From contig NZ_AP023360.1 in the NCBI RefSeq assembly GCF_018326265.1, positions 6,445,001-6,509,000 of the forward strand: 64,000 bases of DNA, written 5' to 3'. The notes beneath the pieces were generated by a model. The model saw nothing but the letters and a program-made list of their open reading frames with translations, searched no databases and was not told the origin of the DNA. The position numbers were made by a program, and so were the translations under genes. This DNA comes from Catellatospora sp. IY07-71 (lineage in GTDB: Bacteria; Actinomycetota; Actinomycetes; Mycobacteriales; Micromonosporaceae). Of this stretch, positions 50,866-59,129 are shown one piece after another; within the stretch, counting starts at the first letter, position 1; each line of letters begins with the position of its first letter.

Positions 50866-52142
50866 CCGCGCTGACCGTACGGCAGGTGCGCCGTCGCTAC
50901 CTGCTCCTGCACGGCCTGCGCTGGCTGCCGGTCGGCCTGATGATCCCCGTGCTGATCCTGTTCATGCAGGAGCGTGGCCTGTCGCTGCCCGAGATCGGGC
51001 TCGCGGCCACCGCGCAGGGCCTGCTCGTGCTCGCACTGGAGCTGCCCACCGGCGGCCTGGCCGACGCGATCGGCCGCAAGCCCGTGCTCGTGGCCTCGTG
51101 GACGGTGAGCCTGCTGTCCATGGCCCTGCTCGTCACTGCCACTTCGTTCTGGATGTTCTTCCTGGCCTGGGCACTGCAGGGCGTGCACCGCGCCCTGGAC
51201 AGCGGCCCCCTGGAGTCCTGGTACGTCGACGCCACCCTGGCCGCCGACCCGGAGGCGAACTACGAACCCGGCCTCGGCCACGCCGGCACCGTCATCGGCG
51301 TAGCCATCGCGAGCGGCGCGCTGCTGTCCGGCGGCCTGGTCGCCCTGGGTCCGATCGGCCCGGTCAGCGCGCTCACCGTCCCACTGCTCGCCGCCACCGC
51401 CCTGCAGGTCGTCGGGCTGATCGTGCTGCTGGTGCTGCTGACCGAGCACCGCCCGGCGCGCGGCGCCGCCGCGCTGCGGGACTCCGTACGCGAGGCACCC
51501 CGGATGATCGGGCAGGCGTTCGGCCTGCTGCGCCGCTCGCGGGTGCTGCTCGCGCTGGTCTGCGTGGAGCTGTTCTGGGGCTTCGGCATGGTGACCTTCG
51601 AGTCCCTGCTTCCCGTGCGGCTCGCCGAGGTCACCGCCGACGCCGAGCGCGCCGCGGCGCTGCTCGGCCCGGCAAGCTCGGCGGCCTGGCTGGTCTCGGC
51701 GGCGGGCGCGGCACTGACCCCGCTGCTGCTGCGCTGGCCCGGGGCCGCTCCCGGCGCCGCGCTGCTGCGCATCCTGCAGGGGCTGACCGTGGTCGGCATG
51801 GGACTGTTCGCCGGGCCGGCCGGTGTCCTGGTCGCCTACCTGTGCTGCTACGCCGTGCACGGAGCGTCCAATCCGCTGCACACCGGCCTGCTGCACCGCC
51901 AGGTGGACGGCCCCTACCGGACCAGCGTGATCTCGCTGAACTCGATGATGGGGCAGCCCGCGGGCGCGCTCGGCGGCGTCGTGCTCACCGCCCTGGCCGC
52001 CGGGACCAGTGTCAGCACCGCGATGCTGGTCGGGGCCGTGGTGCTGGCCCTGGCCGCCCCGCTCTACCTGCCCGCCTGGCGGGCGGCCCGGCGCGCCCCG
52101 GCGCCCGCCGCGGACCCCGCCGAGCTGGTGGCCGCTCGCTGA
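50862..52142 (+). CDS. MFS transporter
   Basis: This 426-residue major facilitator has about 12 membrane segments and the loop 2-3 motif GGLADAIGRKPVL (near 62). It is similar to multidrug or metabolite efflux carriers. GTG 50862 overlaps the ArsR-like stop. The regulator-pump pair is a typical efflux unit; the substrate is unknown. A hairpin follows at 52165. Confidence 0.9.
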   Translation: MTALTVRQVRRRYLLLHGLRWLPVGLMIPVLILFMQERGLSLPEIGLAATAQGLLVLALELPTGGLADAIGRKPVLVASWTVSLLSMALLVTATSFWMFFLAWALQGVHRALDSGPLESWYVDATLAADPEANYEPGLGHAGTVIGVAIASGALLSGGLVALGPIGPVSALTVPLLAATALQVVGLIVLLVLLTEHRPARGAAALRDSVREAPRMIGQAFGLLRRSRVLLALVCVELFWGFGMVTFESLLPVRLAEVTADAERAAALLGPASSAAWLVSAAGAALTPLLLRWPGAAPGAALLRILQGLTVVGMGLFAGPAGVLVAYLCCYAVHGASNPLHTGLLHRQVDGPYRTSVISLNSMMGQPAGALGGVVLTALAAGTSVSTAMLVGAVVLALAAPLYLPAWRAARRAPAPAADPAELVAAR

Positions 52143-52164
52143 CCGGGCGCTCCCGCGTGACTCG

Positions 52165-52204
52165 AAGCTCCCACCACGTTGCCAGAACAGCGTGGTGGGA
52201 GCTT
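52165..52204. terminator. Terminator hairpin after MFS gene
   Basis: AAGCTCCCACCACG (52165-52178) pairs perfectly with CGTGGTGGGAGCTT (52191-52204) around a 12-base loop. It shares the AGCTCCCACCA core with the 31686 hairpin. Confidence 0.78.
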
Positions 52205-52250
52205 TGATCGCGGAAGGGCGGGGTCGTGGGCACCGCGGAAGCCATTGGCT

Positions 52251-52262
52251 TGTATCGTTTCA
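52251..52262. promoter_or_regulatory. Rhamnose regulator operator TGTATCGTTTCA
   Basis: This is an imperfect copy of TGAAACGTTTCA, 33 bases before the LacI gene at 52296, consistent with autoregulation. Confidence 0.6.
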
Positions 52263-52295
52263 GCAACCGGGGCGGACGGCGAGGAGGGGCTAGCG

Positions 52296-53315
52296 GTGAC
52301 CGCGAGCATCAAGGAGGTCGCCCAGCGGGCGGGAGTGTCGCTGGGCACGGTCAGCAACGTGCTCAACCGCCCCGACGCGGTCGCCCCGCAGACCCGGCAG
52401 CGGGTGCTCGACGCGATCAGGGAGCTCGGCTACGTCCGCAACGACTCGGCGCGGCAGCTGCGCGCCGGTCGCAGCCGGACGGTGGCGATCGTCGTGCTGG
52501 ACGTGTCCAACCCGTTCTTCACCGACGTGGTCCGGGGCGCCGAGACCGTGGTCGAGGCAGCAGGCGGCATGCTCGTGGTGTGCAGCAGCGGCGAGGATCC
52601 CGCTCGCGAGCGGCACCACCTGGATCTGCTGGAGGAGCAGCGGGTGCGCGGCCTGCTGATCACACCGGTCGGCGACGACCACCACCGGCGCCTGGAGCGG
52701 CTGGTGGCGCGCGGTATCCCGGTGGTGCTGGTGGACCGGGGATCCGGCCAGTCCAACCGGTGCTCGGTGGCGGTGGACGACCGGCTCGGCGGGCGCCTGG
52801 CCGCCGAGCATCTCGCCGCGGCCGGGCACCGCAGGATCGGGTTCGTCGGCGGGCCGCTCGCGATCCCGCAGGTCGCCGACCGGCACGCCGGTGCCTCCGA
52901 GGCGCTGGCCGCGCACGGCGGCGGGGTCGAACTGCGGATGTTCGAGACCCGGTCGCTGACCGTCGCGGCGGGGCGGGAGGCCGCCGAGCGCATCTGTGCG
53001 CTGCCCGCCAAGCAGCGGCCGACCGCGCTGTTCTGTGCCAACGACCTGCTGGCGCTGGGCGCGCTGCAAGGCCTCACTGTGGGTGGGCTGCGCGTGCCGC
53101 AGGACGTCGCGCTGGTCGGCTACGACGACATCGAGTTCGCCGGTGCGGCGGCGGTGCCGCTGACCTCGGTACGCCAGCCGCGTGAGCAGCTCGGCCGCAC
53201 CGCGGCGCAGATGCTGCTGGAGGAGGCGGAGAACGACGGCGACCACGGCCACCGCCACGTCGTGTTCCAGCCGCAGCTCGTGGTACGCCAGTCCACCTCG
53301 GTCGTGCAGGGCTGA
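52296..53315 (+). CDS. LacI-family regulator of rhamnose genes
   Basis: This 339-residue LacI/GalR repressor has an N-terminal HTH SIKEVAQRAGVSLGTVSNVLN (about 4-24), hinge ARQLRAG and a sugar-binding core (VAIVVLDVSNPFFTDVVRGAE, LVGYDDIEFAGAAAVPLTSVRQP). GTG 52296 has GAGGAGGGG upstream. It lies between the rhamnose importer operon and the rhamnosidase gene, all preceded by TGAAACGTTTCA-like sites, so L-rhamnose or a derivative is the likely inducer. Its own promoter has a weaker site. Confidence 0.9.
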   Translation: MTASIKEVAQRAGVSLGTVSNVLNRPDAVAPQTRQRVLDAIRELGYVRNDSARQLRAGRSRTVAIVVLDVSNPFFTDVVRGAETVVEAAGGMLVVCSSGEDPARERHHLDLLEEQRVRGLLITPVGDDHHRRLERLVARGIPVVLVDRGSGQSNRCSVAVDDRLGGRLAAEHLAAAGHRRIGFVGGPLAIPQVADRHAGASEALAAHGGGVELRMFETRSLTVAAGREAAERICALPAKQRPTALFCANDLLALGALQGLTVGGLRVPQDVALVGYDDIEFAGAAAVPLTSVRQPREQLGRTAAQMLLEEAENDGDHGHRHVVFQPQLVVRQSTSVVQG

Positions 53316-53432
53316 TACGGCTGCCGACGCCTGCTCAGGCGCCGGCCGTAGGTCCACGCAGCGCTGCGGCCAGGAGCAGCATCCCGGCCGACACCGGCGA
53401 GCAGCGGGGCCCGATCGTCGGCGCGCCGGTGG

Positions 53433-53497
53433 ATGATCGTGAGTTCGTGTCGGAAAGTGCGGTCAGGGCACAGGTTTTGACACGAAATCGCGATCAT
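53433..53497. repeat. Intergenic inverted repeat
   Basis: ATGATCGTGAGTTCGTGTC (53433-53451) and GACACGAAATCGCGATCAT (53479-53497) are complementary except for two positions. They lie in the 261-base gap between the convergent LacI and rhamnosidase genes. Either a bidirectional terminator or a copy of a dispersed intergenic element. Nothing else is seen in the gap. Confidence 0.6.
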
Positions 53498-53576
53498 GGC
53501 CGGAGGGGGCCGCGCCGAAGCGCGGTGGCCCGCGCCCGGACCTGCCGGACGCGGGCCGCCGGTCAGCGGCTCGTGC

Positions 53577-56500
53577 TCACGCCGGGGCGGTGAACACGTA
53601 GCTGCCCGAGGGCAGGTGGTAGGCGGCCGCGCCCGAGGCGTAGCCGAACGGCACCGCCTGCGCCGGTGCGGTCACCACCGCGGCCGAGGCGGCGGGCACG
53701 CGTACCGTCGCCGAGGTCCCCGCCGGGACGGTCACCCGCAGCGTGAGCACGCCCCCGGACACCGACCAGTCGCTGACGGCCTGCCCGTAGGGCGTCTGCA
53801 GCGCCGTACGGGCCGAGTTCAGGCCGCCGCCCAGCCGGGGCGCGACCAGCTGCGCCTGGTAGCCGGGGCTCGCCGGGCCGAGGCCGCCGACCTGCCGGTA
53901 GAGGAAGTCGCCGACCGAGCCGAGCCCGTAGTGGTTGAAGGAGTTCATCGAGGGCGTGTTGAACGCACCGTTGGTCATGATGCCGTCCCAGCGCTCCCAG
54001 ATCGTGGTGGCGCCCCTGCCCAGCATGTAGCCCCAGCCGGGGAAGCCGGGCTGCAGCAGGATCTGGTACGCCAGGTCGGCCCGGCCGTTGTCGGCCAGCA
54101 CCGGCAGCAGGTTCTCCACGCCGAGGAAGCCGACGGTCAGGTGCCCGCCGGCGGCGGAGACCTCCCCGGCGAGCTTGTTCACGGCCGGGGCCACCAGGTT
54201 GGCGGGCAGCAGCCCGAACGACAGCGCGAGCACGTACCCGGTCTGGGTGTTGCCCGCGACCGTGCCGTCGCCGGACACCCAGCGGTTGCGGAACGCCGCC
54301 GCGACCTGGTCGGCCAGCGTGCCGTAGCTGCTCGCCTGCGCGGTGCGCCCGGTGGCCGCGGCCATCCGCGACACCAGCCGCGCCGACCAGGAGAAGTACG
54401 CCGTGGCGATGAGATCCCGGGCGGTGTCGTCGTTGACGTTGAGCCAGTCGCCGTACCCGCCGGTGTTGCGGATCAGGTCCGTGCCGGAGGTGGCGCGCAG
54501 GTAGTCCACCCAGCGGGCCATCGCGTCGAAGTGCTGGTCGACCACGCGCAGGTCGCCGTAGCGCTGCCACAGGGTGTACGGCACGATCACGCCCGCGTCG
54601 CCCCACCCGGCCGTCCCGGCGCCGCAGCAGGCGTCGGGCGCGGTGTCGGTGAACGCGCCGTCGGCGCGCTGCGCGTCGGTCAGGTCGTCGGCGAACTTGT
54701 CCAGGAACGCCTGCATGTCCACGTTGAACGTGGACGTGCCCGCGAACGCGGCGATGTCGCCGGTCCAGCCCAGCCGCTCGTCGCGGTTGGGGCAGTCGGT
54801 CGGGATGGACAGCATGTTGGAGCGCTGCCCCCAGACGATCGCCTGCTGGAGCTGGTTGACCAGGCTGTTCGAGGTGGTGAGCGTGCCGAGCTGCGCGCCC
54901 TTGGTCCAGGCCGCCAGGCCGGTCACGGTGTCCAGGTTCGGCGTGCCCGGGAAGCCGGTCAGCTCGACGTAGCGGTAGCCGTGCACGGTGAACCGCGGCA
55001 CGTACACCTCCTGCGCGCCGGTGCCGGCCAGGGTGTAGCGGTCGGTGGCCAGGCCCGCCACGCGCAGGTTGTCGGTGTAGAGGGTGCCGTCGGCGTTGAG
55101 CACCTCGGCGTGGCGCATGGTGACCGTGGTCCCGGCCGGGCCGGTGACCCGCAGCCGGTTCCAGCCGGCGAAGTTCTGGCCCAGGTCGAGGACCCATACC
55201 CCCGGCTTGGGCTGGCTGACCGAGACGGGCCGGATCTCGGCCTGCACGGCGACGCCCTTGTCCACCTGGGACACCAGCCGGGGCGCGGTGCCGGAGCGCA
55301 CGGCCGCGCCCTGCCACCCGCCGTCGTTGAAGTCCGGGCCGTCCCAGCCGGTCACGGCCAGCCGGGCGTCGTAGTCCTCGCCGGTGTAGAGGTCCTCGGC
55401 CCGGATCGGGCCGGTGACGGTCTTCCAGGTGCCGTCGGTGCGGATCACGGCGCTCGTGCCGTCGGTGTACGACACGTGCAGCTGCGCCGAGTACCACGGC
55501 TGGGTGCCGTAGCGCTGCGAGCCGGCCATGCCGAGGCTGCCGGAGTACCAGCCGTTGCCCAGCCAGGCCCCTAGCGCGTTCGTGCCCTGCCGCAGCTGCC
55601 CCGTGACGTCGTACACCTGGTACTGGACGCGTTTGTGGTAGTCGGTCCAGCCGGGGGCGAGCACGTCGTCGCCGACGCGGGCGCCGTTGAGGCGGGTCTC
55701 GTGCAGGCCGAGCGCGGTGGTGAGCAGCCGGGCCGAGGCGACCGGCTTGCTGATGGTGAAACCCTTGCGCAGCAGCGGGGCCGGGCGGCGGACCACCACG
55801 TTGGCGCCCCACGGCCCGGTGCCGTACCCGGTCAGCGCCCGTGCCGCGGGCCAGGCGGAGTCGTTGAAGCCGGTCTGCTGCCAGCCGGACGGGCCGCTCT
55901 GGAACGCCTTCCAGCCCGCGTCGGTGACGATGGTCGGGCCGCCGCCCACGGTGAGCTTGGCGATGAGCCCGGCCGGGGACTGGGTGGTGTTCTGCGCCGA
56001 GACGGCGATGACGTTGCTGCCGCTGGTCAGCCGCCCGGCCAGGTCGATCACGGCGGCCTGCTTCCACGAGTCGGTGACCCGCGGCGAGCTGCTCACCTGC
56101 GTGCCGTTGACCCACACGTCGGCGGTGTCGTCGCCGGTGACGACCAGGCTCGCCTGCGTGGGCGCGGCCGAGAGGGTGAACGCGCGCCGGTAGTAGCGGG
56201 TCATCGGCGGCAGCCCGGCGATCGGGTCGCCCTCGGGATACCAGATCCAGTTCGCGCCGGACAGGCCGTCGGTGACGGCGGGCTGGCCGATGAACGCCCC
56301 CTGCCACTCGGTGGCCGGGTTGCGCAGGCCGGTCTCGAAGAACTGCACGGCGCTCCAGCCGCCGGTGCGGCCCTGGGTGTCCCAGACCCGCACCCGCCAG
56401 TGGTATCGCCGCAGCGAGGTGAGCGCCGGACCGGCGTAGGCGACGTCGACCGCCTGGCGGCTGCCGACCCGGCCGCTGTCCCACACGTCGCCGGTGCCGC

Positions 56501-57290
56501 TGTTCGCGTCGGCGGCGCTGCTCGCCACGATCACCTGGTACGCCGCCTGATACTGCTGCGCGGTGCCCGAGCTGAGCTTCCAGCCGAACCGGGGTACGGC
56601 GGCGTCCACGCCCAGCGGGTTGACGCGCCGTTCCGTGGTGGCCTCGGCGACGGCGAGCGGCGACGCCGCGCCCGTGTCCGGGCCGACCACCTGGCTGTTC
56701 CACGGTGCGATGCCGTAGGCGCCGAGGTCGGCGGCGGCGGGCCAGGACCCGTCGCCGAAGCCGGACTGCTCCCAGCCCGACGGTGGGCTCTGGAACGCCT
56801 TCCAGCTCGCGTCGGTGATCAGGTCGACGGTGCCGCCCGCCGTGGCGACGCGGACCCGGCCGAGCAGCCCGGCCGGTCCGGCGGCGGTGTTGCGTACGGC
56901 CACGGCCAGCGTGTTGACACCGGTGACCAGGGCGGGTGCGAGGTCGACGTAGACGGCGCTCTTCCAGGAGTCGACGGCGCGGGTGGACCCGGCCAGGGGT
57001 TTCCCGTTGAGCCAGACGTCCACGGTGTCGTCGCCGGTGACGACGAGCTGGGCGTCGGTGACCGCGCCGGCGGCCACGGTGAAGGTCTTGCGGAAGTAGC
57101 GGTGCGCGGCCGGGGCTGTGGTGCGCGGATCGCCTTCCGGATACCAGATCCAGTGCGCGCCGCTGACGCTGACCGGTGCCGCGGCCGCCGCGGCGGGCGG
57201 CGCGGACAGGGCGGCGGTGGCGCTGAGCAGAACGGTGACCAGCGCGGCGGTGCGGGCGCGGGCACGGGCGAGAGGGACGTGATCGGGCAT
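53577..57290 (-). CDS. Secreted GH78 alpha-L-rhamnosidase, multimodular
   Basis: This 1237-residue exported enzyme releases L-rhamnose from pectin side chains or glycosides. After the signal peptide (cleavage near AAAAA at about 35-40) comes a carbohydrate-binding-like module starting GAHWIWYPEGDP, the GH78 Fn3-like domain (NPLGVDAAVPRFGWKL), a second copy of the module (GANWIWYPEGDP), then the GH78 core with CPNRDERLGWTGD (general acid Glu near 833) and TTIWERWDG (second Glu near 1097). ATG 57290 has GAGGAG upstream; the longer start at 57332 would translate the operator. The TTGAAACGTTTTAA operator lies upstream. Confidence 0.94.
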   Translation of the reverse strand: MPDHVPLARARARTAALVTVLLSATAALSAPPAAAAAAPVSVSGAHWIWYPEGDPRTTAPAAHRYFRKTFTVAAGAVTDAQLVVTGDDTVDVWLNGKPLAGSTRAVDSWKSAVYVDLAPALVTGVNTLAVAVRNTAAGPAGLLGRVRVATAGGTVDLITDASWKAFQSPPSGWEQSGFGDGSWPAAADLGAYGIAPWNSQVVGPDTGAASPLAVAEATTERRVNPLGVDAAVPRFGWKLSSGTAQQYQAAYQVIVASSAADANSGTGDVWDSGRVGSRQAVDVAYAGPALTSLRRYHWRVRVWDTQGRTGGWSAVQFFETGLRNPATEWQGAFIGQPAVTDGLSGANWIWYPEGDPIAGLPPMTRYYRRAFTLSAAPTQASLVVTGDDTADVWVNGTQVSSSPRVTDSWKQAAVIDLAGRLTSGSNVIAVSAQNTTQSPAGLIAKLTVGGGPTIVTDAGWKAFQSGPSGWQQTGFNDSAWPAARALTGYGTGPWGANVVVRRPAPLLRKGFTISKPVASARLLTTALGLHETRLNGARVGDDVLAPGWTDYHKRVQYQVYDVTGQLRQGTNALGAWLGNGWYSGSLGMAGSQRYGTQPWYSAQLHVSYTDGTSAVIRTDGTWKTVTGPIRAEDLYTGEDYDARLAVTGWDGPDFNDGGWQGAAVRSGTAPRLVSQVDKGVAVQAEIRPVSVSQPKPGVWVLDLGQNFAGWNRLRVTGPAGTTVTMRHAEVLNADGTLYTDNLRVAGLATDRYTLAGTGAQEVYVPRFTVHGYRYVELTGFPGTPNLDTVTGLAAWTKGAQLGTLTTSNSLVNQLQQAIVWGQRSNMLSIPTDCPNRDERLGWTGDIAAFAGTSTFNVDMQAFLDKFADDLTDAQRADGAFTDTAPDACCGAGTAGWGDAGVIVPYTLWQRYGDLRVVDQHFDAMARWVDYLRATSGTDLIRNTGGYGDWLNVNDDTARDLIATAYFSWSARLVSRMAAATGRTAQASSYGTLADQVAAAFRNRWVSGDGTVAGNTQTGYVLALSFGLLPANLVAPAVNKLAGEVSAAGGHLTVGFLGVENLLPVLADNGRADLAYQILLQPGFPGWGYMLGRGATTIWERWDGIMTNGAFNTPSMNSFNHYGLGSVGDFLYRQVGGLGPASPGYQAQLVAPRLGGGLNSARTALQTPYGQAVSDWSVSGGVLTLRVTVPAGTSATVRVPAASAAVVTAPAQAVPFGYASGAAAYHLPSGSYVFTAPA

Positions 57291-57318
57291 GGCGACTCCT
57301 CGGACGGGATCGCATGGA

Positions 57319-57332
57319 TTAAAACGTTTCAA
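57319..57332. promoter_or_regulatory. Rhamnosidase operator TTAAAACGTTTCAA
   Basis: On the coding strand this reads TTGAAACGTTTTAA, 28 bases before the rhamnosidase start, matching the TGAAACGTTTCA operator of the rhamnose importer in 11 of 12 positions. It is the likely site for the LacI protein at 52296. Confidence 0.78.
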
Positions 57333-57414
57333 TTGCCCATGGGTGTCCAGACCCTAATGGCCCGCTTTCATGACTGTCAATGCATGCCGGAAACATGCCC
57401 GACACGTTCCGGGG

Positions 57415-58272
57415 TCAGACGGCGGCGAGCACGGCCGGGATCTCGTCGGCCAGCTCCCGGGCGAGGAACCCGATCCGGCCGAAGCGCGGCGCCAGCCGCT
57501 GGGCGCTGCCGGCGTGGGCGTACGCGGCCCAGCACGCCGCCTGCGCGGGGTCGGCGCCACGCGCCAGCAGGCCGGTCACCAGCCCGGCGCGCACGTCACC
57601 GCTGCCGGAGGTGCCCAGGCCGCTGCCGCCGGTCTGCTCCCACCACACCCGCCCGCCGGGATCGGCGACGCGGCCGAACAGCGACACCACCGCCTGGTAG
57701 CGCTCGGCGATGCGCAGCGCCACCGCCGCGAGATCGTCGCCGAGGTCGTCCACGCCGAGCAGGTAGCGCGCCTCCTCCAGGTTGGGGGTGAGCAGGTAGC
57801 GGCCGGGACGGCCGGCGATCAGCGACGGGTCGCGGCTGAGCGCGCCGAGGGCGTAGGCGTCCAGCACCACGGTGGTGTCGACGGGCGCGGCGTCGAGCAC
57901 GTACCGCATGATCTCGGCGGTGTGGTCGATGTCGCCCAGGCCCGGCCCGATCGCGATGGCCGACGCGTGAGCGGCCAGCTCCGCCAGCCGCTCGGGCAGC
58001 CCGCCCGGGGTCTCGGGCAGGTCGAGGACCAGCGCCTCGGGCATCTGGATGCTCAGCGCCGCCGCGGTGGACTCGGCGACGGCCAACTGCAGCACGCCCG
58101 CCCCGGCACGCAGCGCGGCGACCCCGGCCAGCAGCACCGCCCCCGGCGTGTGCCGGGAGCCGCCGACGATCAGCGCGGTGCCCCGGCTGTCCTTGGCCCC
58201 CTCCGGCTCGGGCAGCGGCCAATCGCGCAGCAACTGCACGGTGACGACCGTGGGTTCAGACGGGTTCGGCAC
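57415..58272 (-). CDS. nnrD: ADP-dependent NAD(P)H-hydrate dehydratase
   Basis: This 285-residue ribokinase-fold enzyme of the YjeF C-terminal (CARKD) family repairs hydrated NAD(P)H using ADP or ATP. Motifs are GTALIVGGSRHTPGAVLLAG (start), AIGPGLG, LTPNLEEA and the catalytic GTSGSGDVRAGLVTGLLARG (Asp near 220). The usual epimerase domain (NnrE) is absent. Start GTG 58272 sits six bases after GAGGAGG; GTG 58278 abuts the ribosome site. It overlaps the phosphatase gene by 17 bases. Confidence 0.92.
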   Translation of the reverse strand: MPNPSEPTVVTVQLLRDWPLPEPEGAKDSRGTALIVGGSRHTPGAVLLAGVAALRAGAGVLQLAVAESTAAALSIQMPEALVLDLPETPGGLPERLAELAAHASAIAIGPGLGDIDHTAEIMRYVLDAAPVDTTVVLDAYALGALSRDPSLIAGRPGRYLLTPNLEEARYLLGVDDLGDDLAAVALRIAERYQAVVSLFGRVADPGGRVWWEQTGGSGLGTSGSGDVRAGLVTGLLARGADPAQAACWAAYAHAGSAQRLAPRFGRIGFLARELADEIPAVLAAV

Positions 58273-58978
58273 GCACACCCTCCTCGGCGGTGGGCTCGGT
58301 GTCCTGCGCGCGCAGGTGGGCGATGTCGTTGAAGGACTGTGCGGCCAGGCGCCCGCCGCCGTCGCCGGTCCAGGTGCTGATCGAGGCGTTGGCGATGACC
58401 TGCTGCCGGGCCGCCTCCATCAGTCCCTGCTCGGTCATGTCCTCGACGAGGTAACGCACGAGCTGCACGACGACGTCGTGGGTGACCAGCAGGACGCGCC
58501 CGCCGGGGTGGTCGCGGCGCAGGTCGGCCAGCAGGGCGCGCAGGCGCAGGGCGACGTCGGCCCAGGACTCGCCGCCGGGCGGGCGGTAGTAGAACTTGCC
58601 GAGCCGGGCCCGCCGCTCCGCCTCCTGGGGATAGCGGCTGCGCACCCCGTGGGTGGTCAGCAGGTCGAGCTGGCCCAGGTCACGATCGCGCAGGCGCTCG
58701 TCGCAGGCCGTCGGGAGATCCAGCCCGGCGAGCGCGCCCCGTGCCGTCTCGACGGTGCGCAGGTATGGGGAGATCAACACGAGGTCCGGCGGCGGGACGG
58801 TGCGCAGCCAGCGCCCCACCGCGGCCGCCTGCTCCTGGCCCAATGGCGAAAGCGGCACGTCCGGATCACGCGGGGCGAGGTCGAGCCGTTCGGCGCCTTC
58901 CTGCTCGGCGCGTACGGCGGCCAGGTTGCCGACGCTCTCCCCGTGGCGCACCACGCCCAGCCAACCGAGCTCGTTCAT
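58256..58978 (-). CDS. Histidine phosphatase family protein
   Basis: This 240-residue phosphoglycerate-mutase-like phosphatase has catalytic His in VVRHGES (near 11), LSPLGQEQA, the Arg-containing ISPYLRTVETA and the second His in VLLVTHDVVVQ. The substrate is unknown. ATG 58978 has GGGAAGGGA upstream; a longer reading from 59104 runs into the GH20 promoter. It forms a two-gene unit with the hydrate dehydratase. Confidence 0.9.
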   Translation of the reverse strand: MNELGWLGVVRHGESVGNLAAVRAEQEGAERLDLAPRDPDVPLSPLGQEQAAAVGRWLRTVPPPDLVLISPYLRTVETARGALAGLDLPTACDERLRDRDLGQLDLLTTHGVRSRYPQEAERRARLGKFYYRPPGGESWADVALRLRALLADLRRDHPGGRVLLVTHDVVVQLVRYLVEDMTEQGLMEAARQQVIANASISTWTGDGGGRLAAQSFNDIAHLRAQDTEPTAEEGVRAEPV

Positions 58979-59129
58979 GAGTCCCTTCCCCCACCGTGCC
59001 GCAAGCCCGCCATACCCCGTCGGAGCCGTACGCAATCGGGCGGCACGCTCCGGCTTGACACCACTCGACCCGAGACATAGCCTTCCGTCGAACTGGTAAG
59101 ACACTTTACCGTTCCGCTGGGAGGTCGCC

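Noticed and set aside
57291-57332. TTG 57332 as rhamnosidase start
   Set aside because: It would translate the LacI operator, and the added residues precede a normal signal peptide. ATG 57290 has GAGGAG at good spacing.
59092-59106. ACTGGTAAGACACTT as a DasR-type site before GH20
   Set aside because: It resembles the DasR consensus in parts, but the spacing between half-sites is wrong by about two bases and the second half is incomplete. Kept only as an imperfect repeat.
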